Positions 11,088-22,207 are shown, counted from the stretch's first letter. The stretch: 64,000 nucleotides of DNA from Plecoglossus altivelis (GCA_036571765.1 BROE01000022.1:6046187-6110186); one strand, 5' to 3'. Notes: generated by a model not told the origin, from the sequence alone. Numbers and translations are program-made.

Positions 11088-11366
11088 CTTTCTGTTTGGC
11101 AACTGACTTTGACGATACTGATCCAACAGCATTGGATACAACACACTGATATTCCCCAATGTCTGCGCTTTCAAATGAGTATATCTCTAAACAGGCCATG
11201 GATTCCTGAGAGACTATTTTGTATTTCTTATCTGCGGTGAGTCGTTTCTTATTCTTAAACCAATCCACTTCAAAAGGACCAGTGCCGGCTAGCTCACATT
11301 TAAATGTGCCAACACTTCCCCTCACAGCCTCAACCATTTGCAGTTCTGTTTTGAAAGAGGGTGATT
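11088..11366 (-). CDS. ttn: Titin B exon B46: middle Ig, super-repeat 1 class 2
   Basis: 279 bp. ESPSFKTELQMVEAVRGS and the class-2 mark GTGPFEVDWFKNKKRL. Donor GTTTG. Confidence 0.95.
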
Positions 11367-11453
11367 CTGAGAAGAAATGTGCAGAATGATTAGATATTGT
11401 TTCTTTTAAAGCACAGTTAAGTCTGGAATTAGGTTAAAAAGCCCTCCACAAAC

Positions 11454-11735
11454 CTTTAACAGTTAACTTAGTGCTACAGCTCTCACAGCCTGCTTCATTC
11501 AACACTTCACAAGTGTAGTTTCCACTGTCTAGTACAGCCGAATCACTTATCTCCAGAGATGCAAGACCTTCCTTAAAAGTGATTTTATATTTCTTATTCG
11601 TAGACAGCTCTTTGTCATTTAAGAACCAGGTAATATGAAGTTCCGGTGATCCCTTGACTGTGCACTGCAGCCGTGCAGAAGTGCCTTTCTTCCAGACCAT
11701 GGTTGGTTCCAGCCTCTTAACAAAGATTGGTGGCT
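11454..11735 (-). CDS. ttn: Titin B exon B45: middle Ig, super-repeat 1 class 1
   Basis: 282 bp. EPPIFVKRLEPTMVWKKGTS, ITWFLNDKELSTNKKY. First exon of the four six-exon super-repeats. Donor GTTTG. Confidence 0.95.
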
Positions 11736-11976
11736 CTGGAGAGTGTAGGGAATCCCAACATAATTTCAAGCAGTCATGGGTCTTAAAAAAGAACTCAATG
11801 TTGAAGAAGAGAAGTAGGAACAAGCAAAAGCATTTTGTGCAGAAGCAGCCATCACCGATAACAAGAATACAATGAGGATGCTATTTAACCACACATCAAA
11901 GATCTTAATTTTCAGCACTGTAGATTTGTTGTGCTTCAAATACTACAGAAGGTGAAAATTAACTGACCAGTCTTAC

Positions 11977-12543
11977 CTTGCACAACCACAGAAGAAGAGC
12001 AAGTTGTGCTTCCAGCATCATTTGCAGCTGTGCAGGCATATTTTCCTGAATCTTTCAACTTTGTCTTTGCAATATCAAGAGAGACTATTTTATCCTCAAA
12101 AGATAGTTTACAATCCGTTGATTGATGAATCTTTTTGCCATCCCTTGTCCAGGTGATAGTCACTCCAGTGTCTTCATCAACTTGGCACTCAAGATGCAGT
12201 GGGGTTCCCACAGCTGTAGCCACAGCCTCAAAGGGTTTGACAAAGCTTGGCTTTTTGATGACATTTATCTCTGTACTGCACATTGCCATCCCAACACTGT
12301 TGGATGCTTTACAGAGATAGATACCCTGGTCAGACAGTTCAAGTTTTACTACCTCAAGAATGTACTTATTCTTGTCGGAAGAGGTTCTGTAGCCTGCGCC
12401 TGAAGAAATGACTTTGTTGTCTTTGTGCCAAAGAACACTCAGTGGAGAGGAGCCTGTTATCACACACTGAATTGTAGCTTTCTGTCCAGCATACAAGGTC
12501 ACTGGATCAGGCTTAGATATAAAGGTGGGCGGATGGGCACGTT
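11977..12543 (-). CDS. ttn: Titin B exon B44: two Ig domains in one exon
   Basis: 567 bp. First Ig: AHPPTFISKPDPVTLYAGQK, VLWHKDNKVISSGAG. Second Ig: KKPSFVKPFEAVATAVGTPL, ITWTRDGKKIHQSTD. The domains meet at INVIKKPSF without an intron, unlike every other exon in this array. Donor GTAAG. Confidence 0.94.
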
Positions 12544-12777
12544 CTACAGAGTTTGAGAATAAGAAAGAGAAGTTAGTAGTTAGAACCTAAACCCACCAAT
12601 CATTTCCTTTTAAAACCTGACCAGGAACTTAAAGAACTCAAGATATATTCAACTGTTGTGCTTCAATTGTGTTTAGATGACCATATTGTTAGGTTTGCAA
12701 TGAAAAAGAAAAGATCGTTTGACACTCTTTTTGAGACCCATTCCTCGAGCTGTAAGTAAAACAGTTGGTCCACTTAC

Positions 12778-13056
12778 CTGTTACTGTCAGAGAAGCGGAG
12801 CAGCTGTCACTGCCATGCTGGTTGGATGCCTTGCAGGTGTATTCACCACTGTCCACTTTGGTTGGGTTCTGAAGCTCCAGAGAGGATTTCTGTTGGCGAC
12901 TCATGATCCTGTACGTCTCGCTTTGTTTAATCTCAGCATCGGCCTTGAACCACTTGAAGGTCACGTTGGGTGCGTCCTCAGTCTCGCATTCAAATTTGGC
13001 TTTGCTGCCAATATTGATCTCCACGGGCAGGATTTTGTACCTAAAGACAGGTCGCA
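12778..13056 (-). CDS. ttn: Titin B exon B43: Ig after N2B
   Basis: 279 bp. VRPVFRYKILPVEINIGSKA, VTFKWFKADAEIKQSETY, GEYTCKASNQHGSDSCSA. Matches the human domain that follows N2B. Donor GTAAG. Confidence 0.95.
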
Positions 13057-13525
13057 CTGAAATGTGCAGAGAAAGGACATGGAAAAAAGTTATCACACTG
13101 CATATTATAAACACCTGAAAGTAGTTTACAGGTGAATGATGACCCTAGGGTGGATGATTGCAAACATTATTAATCCAGGAGTGACTGTGGAGAAAAATGG
13201 TGTTAAGTTTTGATCAAACCATTTAAATGAAGAAAGGAAGAAAGACCGTGATGAAGAAAAGCATGCAAAGAGTGGAAACAGTCTCTTCACTCGGTGAAAT
13301 GGTCCAGATGTAAGAGGTGATTTTTAAGATGTGAAGTGAAAAAGGTTTTCTTGGAACGACGTTGTGGGGTGGATATGGGGGTGATGTCAACAGACACCGT
13401 ACGGTTAAGGATGATTTTTAGAGAGAAGTGAACGCATGCTAAAATATTCACTGAAAATAAAAAACGTGTATGTTGCATTAGTTATTACTTTAAATTGTGA
13501 AATAAAAATATCCCCTTCATCCAAC
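13057..13525 (-). other. Intron between B42 and B43 (469 bp)
   Basis: Purine-rich in part, no Ig-like frame found. Confidence 0.75.
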
Positions 13526-16500
13526 CTCTTGAGACTACTGTGAGTCGTCCAGATGTGGTGGTCTTGCCGGCTTCATTCTCAGCCTCACAGACATATTCTC
13601 CTTGATGTTTCTCCTTGATAACTTTGTTGATAACTAACGTGTATGTGTCATGGTCTTTGGAACACTTGAACTCTTTGCCAGATTTCACCAATTGCCCATT
13701 GAAAAGCCAGTTCACATGTTGGACACACTTTATGGTCACATTGAATGTAACCTTACTGTTTTCTTCTATGACAGTGTCCTCTAGTGAATTCAAAATGATA
13801 GGGTAATCATTGGTCAAAGTATCTGAAGACTCACTAATCATGATTGCCTCTGATAGATATTCCTCCCTAGTTTCTTTTTCTATGGAAATATCTATAAATT
13901 GTTCAACAGGTACTGGGCCCAGGGGTACCGTTTTGGTTTTATCTGCAGTACCCACATCTTTATCCTTAATTGTTACAGCTCTCGCTTCCTGCGCACTACT
14001 TTGCATGGATTCATGAATCTCAAAGTGTTCCCGAACTTCTGTTTTGACAGCAGCTATTTGAGACTTTGGAGATGCAAAATCCACTGTACTCTCTGCGATT
14101 CTCACTGTCTCAACTACCGAAGACAACATTTCTTCAGAGCGTGTACTGCTCACATGCACTCTCTGAGGCCTGTCCATTTGTTGAATTCCAGGCTGTTCAG
14201 AAGACAGGCTTTGCTGCTCTCGATAAACTATAGCATGGAAAGCTGCCTTGAGTTCAGTCCTCAGATCAGCAGTCTGTGGGTATTCGCCTTCAAAAGCCAG
14301 AGTGATCTCCATGGGAGTGCCTGTTGTCGTAATAAGGTACGTGAATTTTGTAAATTTGGGTTCTTTCTGGACATTCACCTCCTGTATTTCAACAGCTTCT
14401 AAACTCCCCACAACATCTGCAAGTAACAGTTTCTGGTCACGAGCCACAGCAGACTGCAGTGCATCTTTTAACTGATGTCTAATATTCAGACTGAGTGGTT
14501 TTGGCATTGGGATCACAAAAGTCATCTCTTTTGGTAGCTCCTGGCTCTCCTGGGATTCATGAACAAACATTACCCCTTTAGGTTGAGTCTTCACACTCAC
14601 AGCTGATTCCTTAGACCTCTTTATTTCACTTGATTGTTCACCAAAGATAATTTGTTTCTCCTCCAATAAGATTGATTTCCTTAATGATTGCCCTTCATGA
14701 ATTAGGACTGCAAAGTCTTGTGCTGCAGAATCTAAAACAGTACAGCTTTCAGTGGAAATTGCCTGTTCCTCAATAAACACAGGTTTTTTAGGGATCTTGG
14801 GTTCAATTTTAAATACAGGTTTGCATTTTTCATTGGCTTTTAGCGTGTTGGTGTGTCCCTCTTCTAGACTTTGATTGTCCCGCACAGCTACAGCATGCAT
14901 GACATCCCAGCGTTCCTCCTTCTGGACTAGTGCACGCTGCTGTTTCATGTCACTCGTAAATGGTGTTTCTTTTGGTAGTTGCATGGGCTTGGAAGAGACC
15001 TGCAGAATGTTCTGAGGTTTGGGCTCTGTTTTAAGCTGTGGCTGGAAACTTGTCACTGAAACGTCAAGATCTTTGTGATAGTCAGCAGTAAGTGCTCTTC
15101 TATCTTCAGATGTCGCTGCATGTTTTCTGGCTTTTTCCTGTCTCTGTGCTGCCCTCTGCTGGTCTGGCTTTTCTATGACGATTATACCCTCTTTAGGTAA
15201 TGCAGTGATTGGCCAAACAGACTGAAGATGCAATGCGGCAGGAACTTCTTTTGTAGGTTGAATTGAGACTGTGTCACATTTTGATAGAAACTCTTTTGTA
15301 TCTTCACAAATGACAGTTTGCTGCTCATCCTGAGAGACTGTGTGTAGAAGAGTCGGGCTTTTCCTTGAACTTAAATTCTCTAGCAAAGGCCTTTCACAAG
15401 TGAATCGCCCTTCAGACTGAAGTGTCCCTTGATCCCCAATAATCTGCAGATGCATGAGCCTATCCCCTTCTTTTTGAGGGTTCAAAGACATGGCACTCTC
15501 CAAACCAGGAACCATGCTCAAATGTTCCGCTTGGAGTTGGTGTCTTTCCTCAGTATGCATTGCTGACAGAATGACAGAATCCTTATGTACCAAAGCTTTC
15601 TCTGGTGCTGGCCTGTGCATTTCAAATCTCTGCTCTTTAGACAACTCTGTTTTAGTCTCACTCACTGGTGCAAATGTTGGCTGAGAACGTTCTATTTCAA
15701 TCAAGGACTGGATAGGTGGATCCCGAGCAGATAGCGGTTCCGAGTGGCTCTCTGTTATAGGAAGTTGCCCTGACGATTGAGCCGAGTATAATATCTTTAC
15801 CCCTTCAGTAACTCTGAAGCCTCTCTCCCCCTCAGGCCTTGTTGTCAAGCCTGTTTTTTCTTGGAGTATCGGTAAGCTAGTTTCAACCTGATGACTAGTG
15901 ACAACTTGTCTAGGTTCTGTCGAAGGCTTTATCCTTTCTGGTATTCTACCACTTAAGTCCTCTGTTCTCACTGTGGTTAGAGGAAGGACCTCCTCAGCAA
16001 CCGCTGACCTTAACTTTGAGGATTTCTCCTTTGCCAACTCCAGTTCTATGATCTCTGGGCTTTGAATTCGGTCAGAGTGCTGCTCGATTATATTGTGACT
16101 TTCCTGGACAGAAGATGTAAATGTAGCCATGTGCAGTTGTTTCATAGGAACAGCTGCAACTTTAGGTGGATGTGTGGGAGCTACAGATACTCTTTCTTCT
16201 ACTTCATGAGACTGCAGCACAGCAGCTTGGTGGGTGACCTGCTCTCTATGAAGAGTAGCAGCAGTGATGTCTAGTTCCCTAAGCATGCCCACCTGCTCAC
16301 TTGAAACAACCTGTCTGTCCTCAGTACCGATGGTATACACCATCTGATGCCCTGCCTGAAGACTTGCCCCAGCATCTCCAGGAAGGTTGACCATGTACAA
16401 GCGGGATTCTGTAGCCTGTTCAGTCATGGATACTTTATATCCTTTTTGTTTCTGAACTACCATGTGTTGTTCCTGTCGAGTTACAGAGACAGGCTCTTTG

Positions 16501-17260
16501 AATACAACTAACTCAGCACTACAAGAGGCTTCCCCAAATGGGTTGGAAGCCTTACATGTATAGACCCCACTGTCCTCCTGCTTAACGCTCTTAATGTTGA
16601 TGAAGCCAGATCCATCAGGATTATCAACCTTGTTACAATACTTAGTGGGTTGAATATGAACACTGCCTCTGAGCCATTGCACCTCAGGCAGAGGGTTTCC
16701 TATGACAACATACTGGAATATAGCTTCGCCACCCTCAATACATTGGAAAGGTACAATAGTTTTAGTGAATTCTGGAGGCTTGCCGGTGGTTTCAAAGATT
16801 TTTTCTACCCCCTTCTTTGTTTTTTGTGGATCACTCACTTCAATATGTAAGAATGAAGTGCAGCTTGCCTGACCAAATCTGTTGCTAACAGTACAGGTGT
16901 ATTCTCCTGCATAATCCTTCTGCACCTTGTTTATGACCAAACTGTATTCATCTAACTCTTGGACAAATGTGTAAATAGAGGAACTAGTAATGACTTGGCC
17001 ATTGTGAAACCACTGAACGTTAGGCCTTGGGAAGCCAGACACTGTAACCGTAAATCTGGCCATCTCCCCAACAGTGACAGCTGCCGGGGAGAGTTGGGTA
17101 ATGAAAACTGGCTTTTCTTTTTTCTTTTCTAAGGTACTAGAGTAACGTTTAGATTCTGGCTTGAGTTCAAGTGTTTTGCTTTTGTCTGGTAACTGTAGGC
17201 CAGTGTAGTAAGAAGATTCCTGTTTTTCCTCTTCAGTTGAGACAGTCAAGCTAGAAAGAG
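13526..17260 (-). CDS. ttn: Titin B exon B42: N2B element exon (Ig-Ig, N2B unique sequence, Ig)
   Basis: A 3735-bp exon (1245 codons). Two Ig domains come first (NVQWFHNGQVITSS at about 17110-16835; EVQWLRGSVHIQPTKY at about 16780-16505). About 890 residues of unique sequence follow (about 16500-13830), then an Ig (HVNWLFNGQLVKSGKEF, HQGEYVCEAENEAGKTTTSG). Human N2B unique sequence, about 570 residues, is a cardiac spring bound by FHL1/2 and alphaB-crystallin and tuned by PKA, PKG and ERK. A conserved core (KEPKFTKFTYLITT, RTELKAAFHAIVYREQQSL) matches human. The acceptor TCAACTCAG is chosen because the next AG would put TGA in frame. Confidence 0.92.
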
Positions 17261-17508
17261 CTGAGTTGAACAAGTACATTACTCAGTCATTTTTATCTTT
17301 AAAGAGTGGGTCATCTAAATTTTAATATACAAACATGACATACATTTCAAACATATTTTCCCCAAAGAATTGTTACATAAAACACAAAGAAATGTAGCAT
17401 ACTTTAAAAATTATTTTAAAAACTACCTGCAGAAGCTATTTGGATAGTCATATATTCGAAAATAACTTAAACATGGGATAATGTATATTGTTGAGAAGGA
17501 TATGTTAC

Positions 17509-17553
17509 CTCTAACTCCATCCTGAGTTCCATCGTCCTCCTCCGTTGTTGTCA
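17509..17553 (-). CDS. ttn: Titin B exon B41: 45-bp mini-exon
   Basis: Encodes VTTTEEDDGTQDGVR, an acidic linker. It has a CACAG acceptor, GTAAC donor and phase 1 at both ends. The fit of frame and splice sites is the evidence; expression should be verified. Confidence 0.7.
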
Positions 17554-17939
17554 CTGTGAAGAGACGAACATAGAAATTAGAGATGCTGCCCTCCATCCAT
17601 GGCTCAAAGCTGTTAGATCCAGGTGACACATTGTGCATCCATATTGTCATTTTCGCTCGCAAGAGACACTGGCATGCTTGGGTCTGGACATTTACGCATA
17701 TAGCTCTCTTAATTTGGAAAGTTATTTGGAACGTGCTCAGTGAGGTGAGTATACTTGTCTTCGACATCCGTCATTGTGCTTGAAAACCTGGTCTAACTGA
17801 ATAATTATTCAATCGAATTTTGATTGTCACTAGGTTTCTTTGTCTGTGTGGTAAAAGACAGTGTGGGTGGGAGAAGAGAGAGAAGAATCGACATGATTGG
17901 CCAAGATAGCAGAAAAGACTAAAGCATGCAGATGCCAAC
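17554..17939 (-). other. Intron between B40 and B41 (386 bp)
   Basis: No coding frame. Far too short to hold a novex-3-type exon. Confidence 0.8.
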
Positions 17940-18446
17940 CTGTCATCACTGTGCTGCACTCAGCATCTCCAGCTGAGTTGACAAGTTTGCAAGTATAAGT
18001 GCCCCCTTGCCAAGGACCAACATTCTTAACATTTAAACAGCACAGGGGCCCATCGTGTTTCAGAGAGTAAAAGACAGACTCTTCAACAATCAACTGATTG
18101 TGTAGCCAAATGACAAATGGAGTCGGAATTCCCTTCATTATGCAAAACAGAGAGATTGTGCCTCTGTGTTTGACAAGCAGTTGAGGGGGAAGTTTGATAA
18201 GGAACTCTGGGATGGTGGCGCCACCTCTACCACGCTCTTCATAAGGCACAACGTCAGGGAAATAAAGATGGTTGATGAGGCTGTAAGCCCTCTTGGAGGT
18301 GGGTGGTGGAGATCCCAGTGTCTCCATGGACTCTTGGCTGTCTTCTTGGTCAGAGGTTTTTCTAGGGGACTCTCTGTCTGGCTGCGATGTTTTATAGACA
18401 GAATCAATACGGATGGGAGTTTCTGCTTTGACATTTGCTTCTTTTG
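17940..18446 (-). CDS. ttn: Titin B exon B40: linker plus Ig (novex-like position)
   Basis: 507 bp. A basic, Pro/Ser-rich linker (ETLGSPPPTSKRAYSLINHL) precedes an Ig with GTISLFCIMKGIPTPFVIWL and GTYTCKLVNSAGDAECSTVM. Symmetric phase 1, so likely a cassette exon. Donor GTTGG. Confidence 0.87.
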
Positions 18447-18726
18447 CTGAGTGAGAACAAAGTTAGGGAGATTTATTAGGGATTAAGTTCATCAGTGAAA
18501 GGGTATCTAGGCTTCAAATAGGCGGAAGGGGTTAGTGAAATGGAAAGATGGATATTAGGGGCAAGCTTGCAACGGGAGAATAACTAGATTTATCAAAGAT
18601 GGTTATTCCATTACATTTCACTTGGTTAACAATCTATAGGATATATTAAAGGTTTAAATGAAGCAGGAAGCACATGGTGTGGGATGGACAAGAAAGTGGT
18701 GATATTCAAAAAGAGAGATTAACCAC

Positions 18727-19227
18727 CTTCCACAATGAGCTGAGCAGAGGTGCTGTTCTCGCCATGTTTATTGAGAGTGGTACAGCGATAAGTCCCCTGG
18801 TCACCCAGCTCTACCCCTTGTATGATTAGGGACTGAAGCCCTCTGCTCTGAGAGAATTTCACCCTCTCTGTGTCTGCCAGCCTCCGTCCGTTATGGTCCC
18901 ACACTATTCCTGTAAAGGGCTGGCCGTCAAAAGAGCAGTTGAACTGGGCCATCTCACCACTTTTAACCCTCACGTCGGTCATTCTTAAAAGCAAGGTGGG
19001 GCTTGAGGGAATGCTCATGTCAGATTCTTCGGTAGTGGTGACTTCCACCTTCCTCACAGATGAGGATGTCATCCTCACAGTGGACGTCTCAGAGACAGAC
19101 TGAAAGGTCTGTACACTGTGTGTGCTTGTGTCCACTGATTGGTGGCCCTCTGAATATACTTCCGTTTTGTGACTTATCTCCCCAGTTCTTGACACAGTTT
19201 GCCTATCTATGGTTTTCATATTTTCAT
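18727..19227 (-). CDS. ttn: Titin B exon B39: Ser/Thr-rich linker plus Ig (novex-like position)
   Basis: 501 bp. The first half is polar (HSVQTFQSVSETSTVRMTSS); the Ig shows MAQFNCSFDGQPFTGIVWDH and GTYRCTTLNKHGENSTSAQL. Lies between the last proximal Ig and N2B, where mammals have alternative novex-1/novex-2 exons; that equivalence is inference. Two in-frame donors are possible (after 18727 or 18724); the VEG ending favours the first. Frame-neutral to skip. Confidence 0.88.
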
Positions 19228-20138
19228 CTGGGCAATAAAAAAAGTAGAATTAGGTCAAGAATCAATAGTGACTTCTTCAGGTTATTGTTGACGTGCCAGT
19301 GTGAAGATGGTGCAGCATTTTTGATGGGTGGCATTTCAAGACAAGAAGTGACAATAGCTGGTTTCTTGTCCGGTCATGCAAGCTTGCCTTGAGCAAAATG
19401 CTAGTTTACTCTGTGAACCAACAATGAAGAATGCGGGGGGAAAAAGATCTCATGACAAATACTGAAAGGGATTGGTTATGCAATATTATCTTTAAAGTAA
19501 GAGACAAAATAGAGCATGCCACAAATAATATGCTTGTAATATTACCCCGTGATAACTGTTGGGATTCCCATACACATGTTCATGGTACTATCTGTTGCTT
19601 ATATATTCAACATATTATACAGCACGCTCAGAGAAAGCATATGTTCAGCATATCCTGGTGGCCACAATATTCTTATAAATTCAAAGACAATGTTTGTTAA
19701 GGGGCCAAATTGGTGGCTTATTGTACAAACGACTTGTCTCTGACTATAGAATGCTTGGCACAAGCATGAAACCTTGCCACTTCTCTATGATGCACTAGCC
19801 TGTACAACGTGCTTTTAGCTAACCAAAAGCAGTTACAGTAGCGGCTGTTGGATATGCTGCAAGTTGGGAGTAACACTGAAATGTGACAACAATGTCTTTG
19901 GCTTTAAAGAAAGATTGTGCTGATCACTGGCTAAATGGTAGTCTTCAGCACAGCATTCAAGTCAGGTCACAACTGTATGTTTGATAAATCTTGTTAGTTC
20001 TATGAAATCAACTGCATGCAAAAAAACAGTTTTACTCAACTATCTCATACATAGCATATGTGCCTACCACTATAAATCTCAATATAAATATGCATTGGAA
20101 ATATGTCTAATTATTTTTATTGTGTTAATTGAACTCAC
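19228..20138 (-). other. Intron between B38 and B39 (911 bp)
   Basis: The longest intron in the window. No Ig-like frame, no known repeat. It precedes two exons that may be alternatively used, so it could hold splicing signals. Confidence 0.7.
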
Positions 20139-20327
20139 CATCAATTGTTAAAGTTGCAGAGCAAGACACCATCCCTGCTGAGTTTCTAGCAACGCAAGTG
20201 TATTCCCCTTCCTTGTCAGAGGCAACTCTGGCTATGTCCAGCTGGCACTTGTCATCAAACTGAGACATCTTAAAGATGTCAGACTGTTTGAGCTCCTTAT
20301 CCTTGCAGTACCAAGTGATTTTCAGAT
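20139..20327 (-). CDS. ttn: Titin B exon B38: second half of that Ig
   Basis: 189 bp. DLKITWYCKDKELKQSDIFK, GEYTCVARNSAGMVSCSA. Donor GTGAG. Confidence 0.93.
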
Positions 20328-20417
20328 CTACAGAGAGAAAGAACATTTGATTTGGTTTGTGTTTTCTTACAGTTACAAACAAGCAGGGTTTAAAATAAAT
20401 AAATAAAGAATAGATAC

Positions 20418-20543
20418 CTTCACCAGTGACACAACACTGGAATTTTGCAGATTCTCCCTCTCTGATTAAGAGATCTTTAATGGGAGTGATGATGGTAGGT
20501 GCAGACCGAGGAGATCCAGAATCGGGGGAGACCAATTCGGAAA
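20418..20543 (-). CDS. ttn: Titin B exon B37: first half of the last constitutive proximal Ig
   Basis: 126 bp, phase 1. VSELVSPDSGSPRSAPTIIT, EGESAKFQCCVTGEG. Aligns with human VPEVVSPDQEMPVYPPAII. Confidence 0.92.
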
Positions 20544-20638
20544 CTGAAATACAAAACATTTCAACAGATGTATTAGTCAGATATCAAAACGTCTTATTTA
20601 AACATAAATTAAATCATATACACAGTGTCTCAACCTAC

Positions 20639-20923
20639 CTTCCACATTAAGAACACCAGAGCTTGTGGCCATGCCAAAGTCATTCTTCGCCTCACAATTG
20701 TAGACAGCAGCATCTTCTGGGAACACCTCGATCAGTAGCAGTGTGTGCTCGTTTCCTTCACGCAGGAACTTGCACTTGAACCCAGGTGAGAGAGCCTGGG
20801 AGTTCTTGTACCAGGACACTTGAGGCTGTGGGATACCAAACACTTCTACAGAAAAGCGGGCAGGTTTTCCAGCCTCCACAGACAGTGGCTGCATGTGGCG
20901 AATGATCTTTGGTGGATCAGGAA
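20639..20923 (-). CDS. ttn: Titin B exon B36: proximal Ig
   Basis: 285 bp. VPDPPKIIRHMQPLSVEAGK, VSWYKNSQALSPGFKCKFL, AVYNCEAKNDFGMATSSG. Confidence 0.95.
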
Positions 20924-21035
20924 CTAAATAAAATAAATAGTAAAGAAAGAGCTTTTGTTAAAAAATTGTTGACAGATTTTGAACTGATGCTTTCAATTTA
21001 AATTAAATTCAATAAATGTAATGGTGCAAACTTAC

Positions 21036-21267
21036 CGTTGACATGTAGAGTCACAACTGTCCTGTTTTTTCCAGCAATGAACGTGTACTCCCCTGCGTCA
21101 CTTCTATAGGTTTCTGAGATAGTCAAACGGTGAATCTTCCGGATGACAACATAGTTAAACCGGTCCTCAGATGAAAAAGTGATCTCTACGCCATTTCGGA
21201 GCCAACGACCTTCAATATCATCCTCATTGACTTCAAATTCAAACATTGATCTTTGTTTTTCAACCAC
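21036..21267 (-). CDS. ttn: Titin B exon B35: proximal Ig
   Basis: 232 bp, phase 0 to 1. VVEKQRSMFEFEVNEDDIEG, RWLRNGVEITFSSEDRF, GEYTFIAGKNRTVVTLHV. Confidence 0.94.
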
Positions 21268-21356
21268 CTAGAAAAATATGTGTCATACATTAGTATTCTA
21301 GAAACACATACTGATATACAACTGTTTCCATTTGTAAACCTTCAGGTAATACTAAC

Positions 21357-21525
21357 CGTGATTTCTTTATCTGCTGGCTCTGAGATCCTGACATCCCGTC
21401 CCTCTACAGTCAGGTGAGCTTTTGACACACTTGAACCAGCGACCACAGAATACTCCCCAACATCTGACATGCGGACAGTCTGGATCATCAAGCGGTGCAG
21501 AAACTTCTCAGTGGAGACTTTGTAT
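21357..21525 (-). CDS. ttn: Titin B exon B34: second half of that Ig and start of the next
   Basis: 169 bp, phase 2 to 0. YKVSTEKFLHRLMIQTVRMS, GEYSVVAGSSVSKAHLTVEG, then RDVRISEPADKEIT. No separate open-frame call covers it. Donor GTTAG. Confidence 0.9.
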
Positions 21526-21619
21526 CTGTAAAGATGACCAATGGAGGGGTTATTGACAGGCTGTTAATGGTAGCATTTTTCTATATACTACAAAAATCTA
21601 TGTAATCGATGACACTGAC

Positions 21620-21761
21620 CTTTCAGACATTTCAAGCTCCTGTCCGTCTTTCATCCACATCACTTGGATGTTGGGCTCAGAAACTTCACATTCAAAGATG
21701 GCCTTCTTCTTCTCTGTTATCTTGATATCTTTGATTTGCTTGGTGAATTCAATCACGCGAG
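21620..21761 (-). CDS. ttn: Titin B exon B33: first half of a proximal Ig
   Basis: 142 bp, phase 1 to 2. ARVIEFTKQIKDIKITEKKK, VMWMKDGQELEMSER. The acceptor is an unusual CTTGAAG. Confidence 0.92.
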
Positions 21762-21867
21762 CTTCAAGCACAAAGACAAGAGCATAGAAATACAATTACT
21801 TCTACTGCCAAATATTTTGTACCAAGTATTGTCAAGCAATGTATCAAGCCATATCAACTGTTCTTAC

Positions 21868-22128
21868 CATCAACGTAAAGGTTTGCGGATGAAGTTGCTG
21901 AACCAGCCACAAATTTATAGTCTCCAGTATCACCAAAATGAACATTCCGGATCGTGAGGGAGTGTGTAAGCTGTTTTGAGCGACTCTGGCATCTGTCTGT
22001 GGACCGAATCTCAATACCATTCTTGAGCCACTTGTAGGTGATGCTCTCATAATTGACATTCACTTCAAAAGTGACGGTGTCTTTCTCCTGAGCGTTTATG
22101 TCTTGCATCATGGATGTGATTAAGATAG
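21868..22128 (-). CDS. ttn: Titin B exon B32: proximal Ig
   Basis: 261 bp. ILITSMMQDINAQEKDTVTF, YKWLKNGIEIRSTDRCQ, VHFGDTGDYKFVAGSATSSA. Confidence 0.95.
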
Positions 22129-22207
22129 CTGTCAAACACAGGAAATTGTTAGATAGGCATGGGACACAGTTCCTTTGAATAAATATAATCCATTTGAAAA
22201 AACTTAC

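Noticed and set aside
17423..17770. Longer open frame around mini-exon B41 as a single larger exon
   Set aside because: The flanks are not titin-like; the 45-bp version has a proper acceptor, donor and phase 1, so only that part was kept.
18724..18727. Alternative donor for B39 three bases further (GTG, then GTTAAT)
   Set aside because: It keeps the frame, but the family ending in VEG with phase 1 and the GAAG/GTGG junction fit better; left as a note in that entry.
19228..20138. A missed Ig exon in the long B38-B39 intron
   Set aside because: I found no WxKxG-like core or YxCxAxN strand between plausible splice sites on the minus strand.
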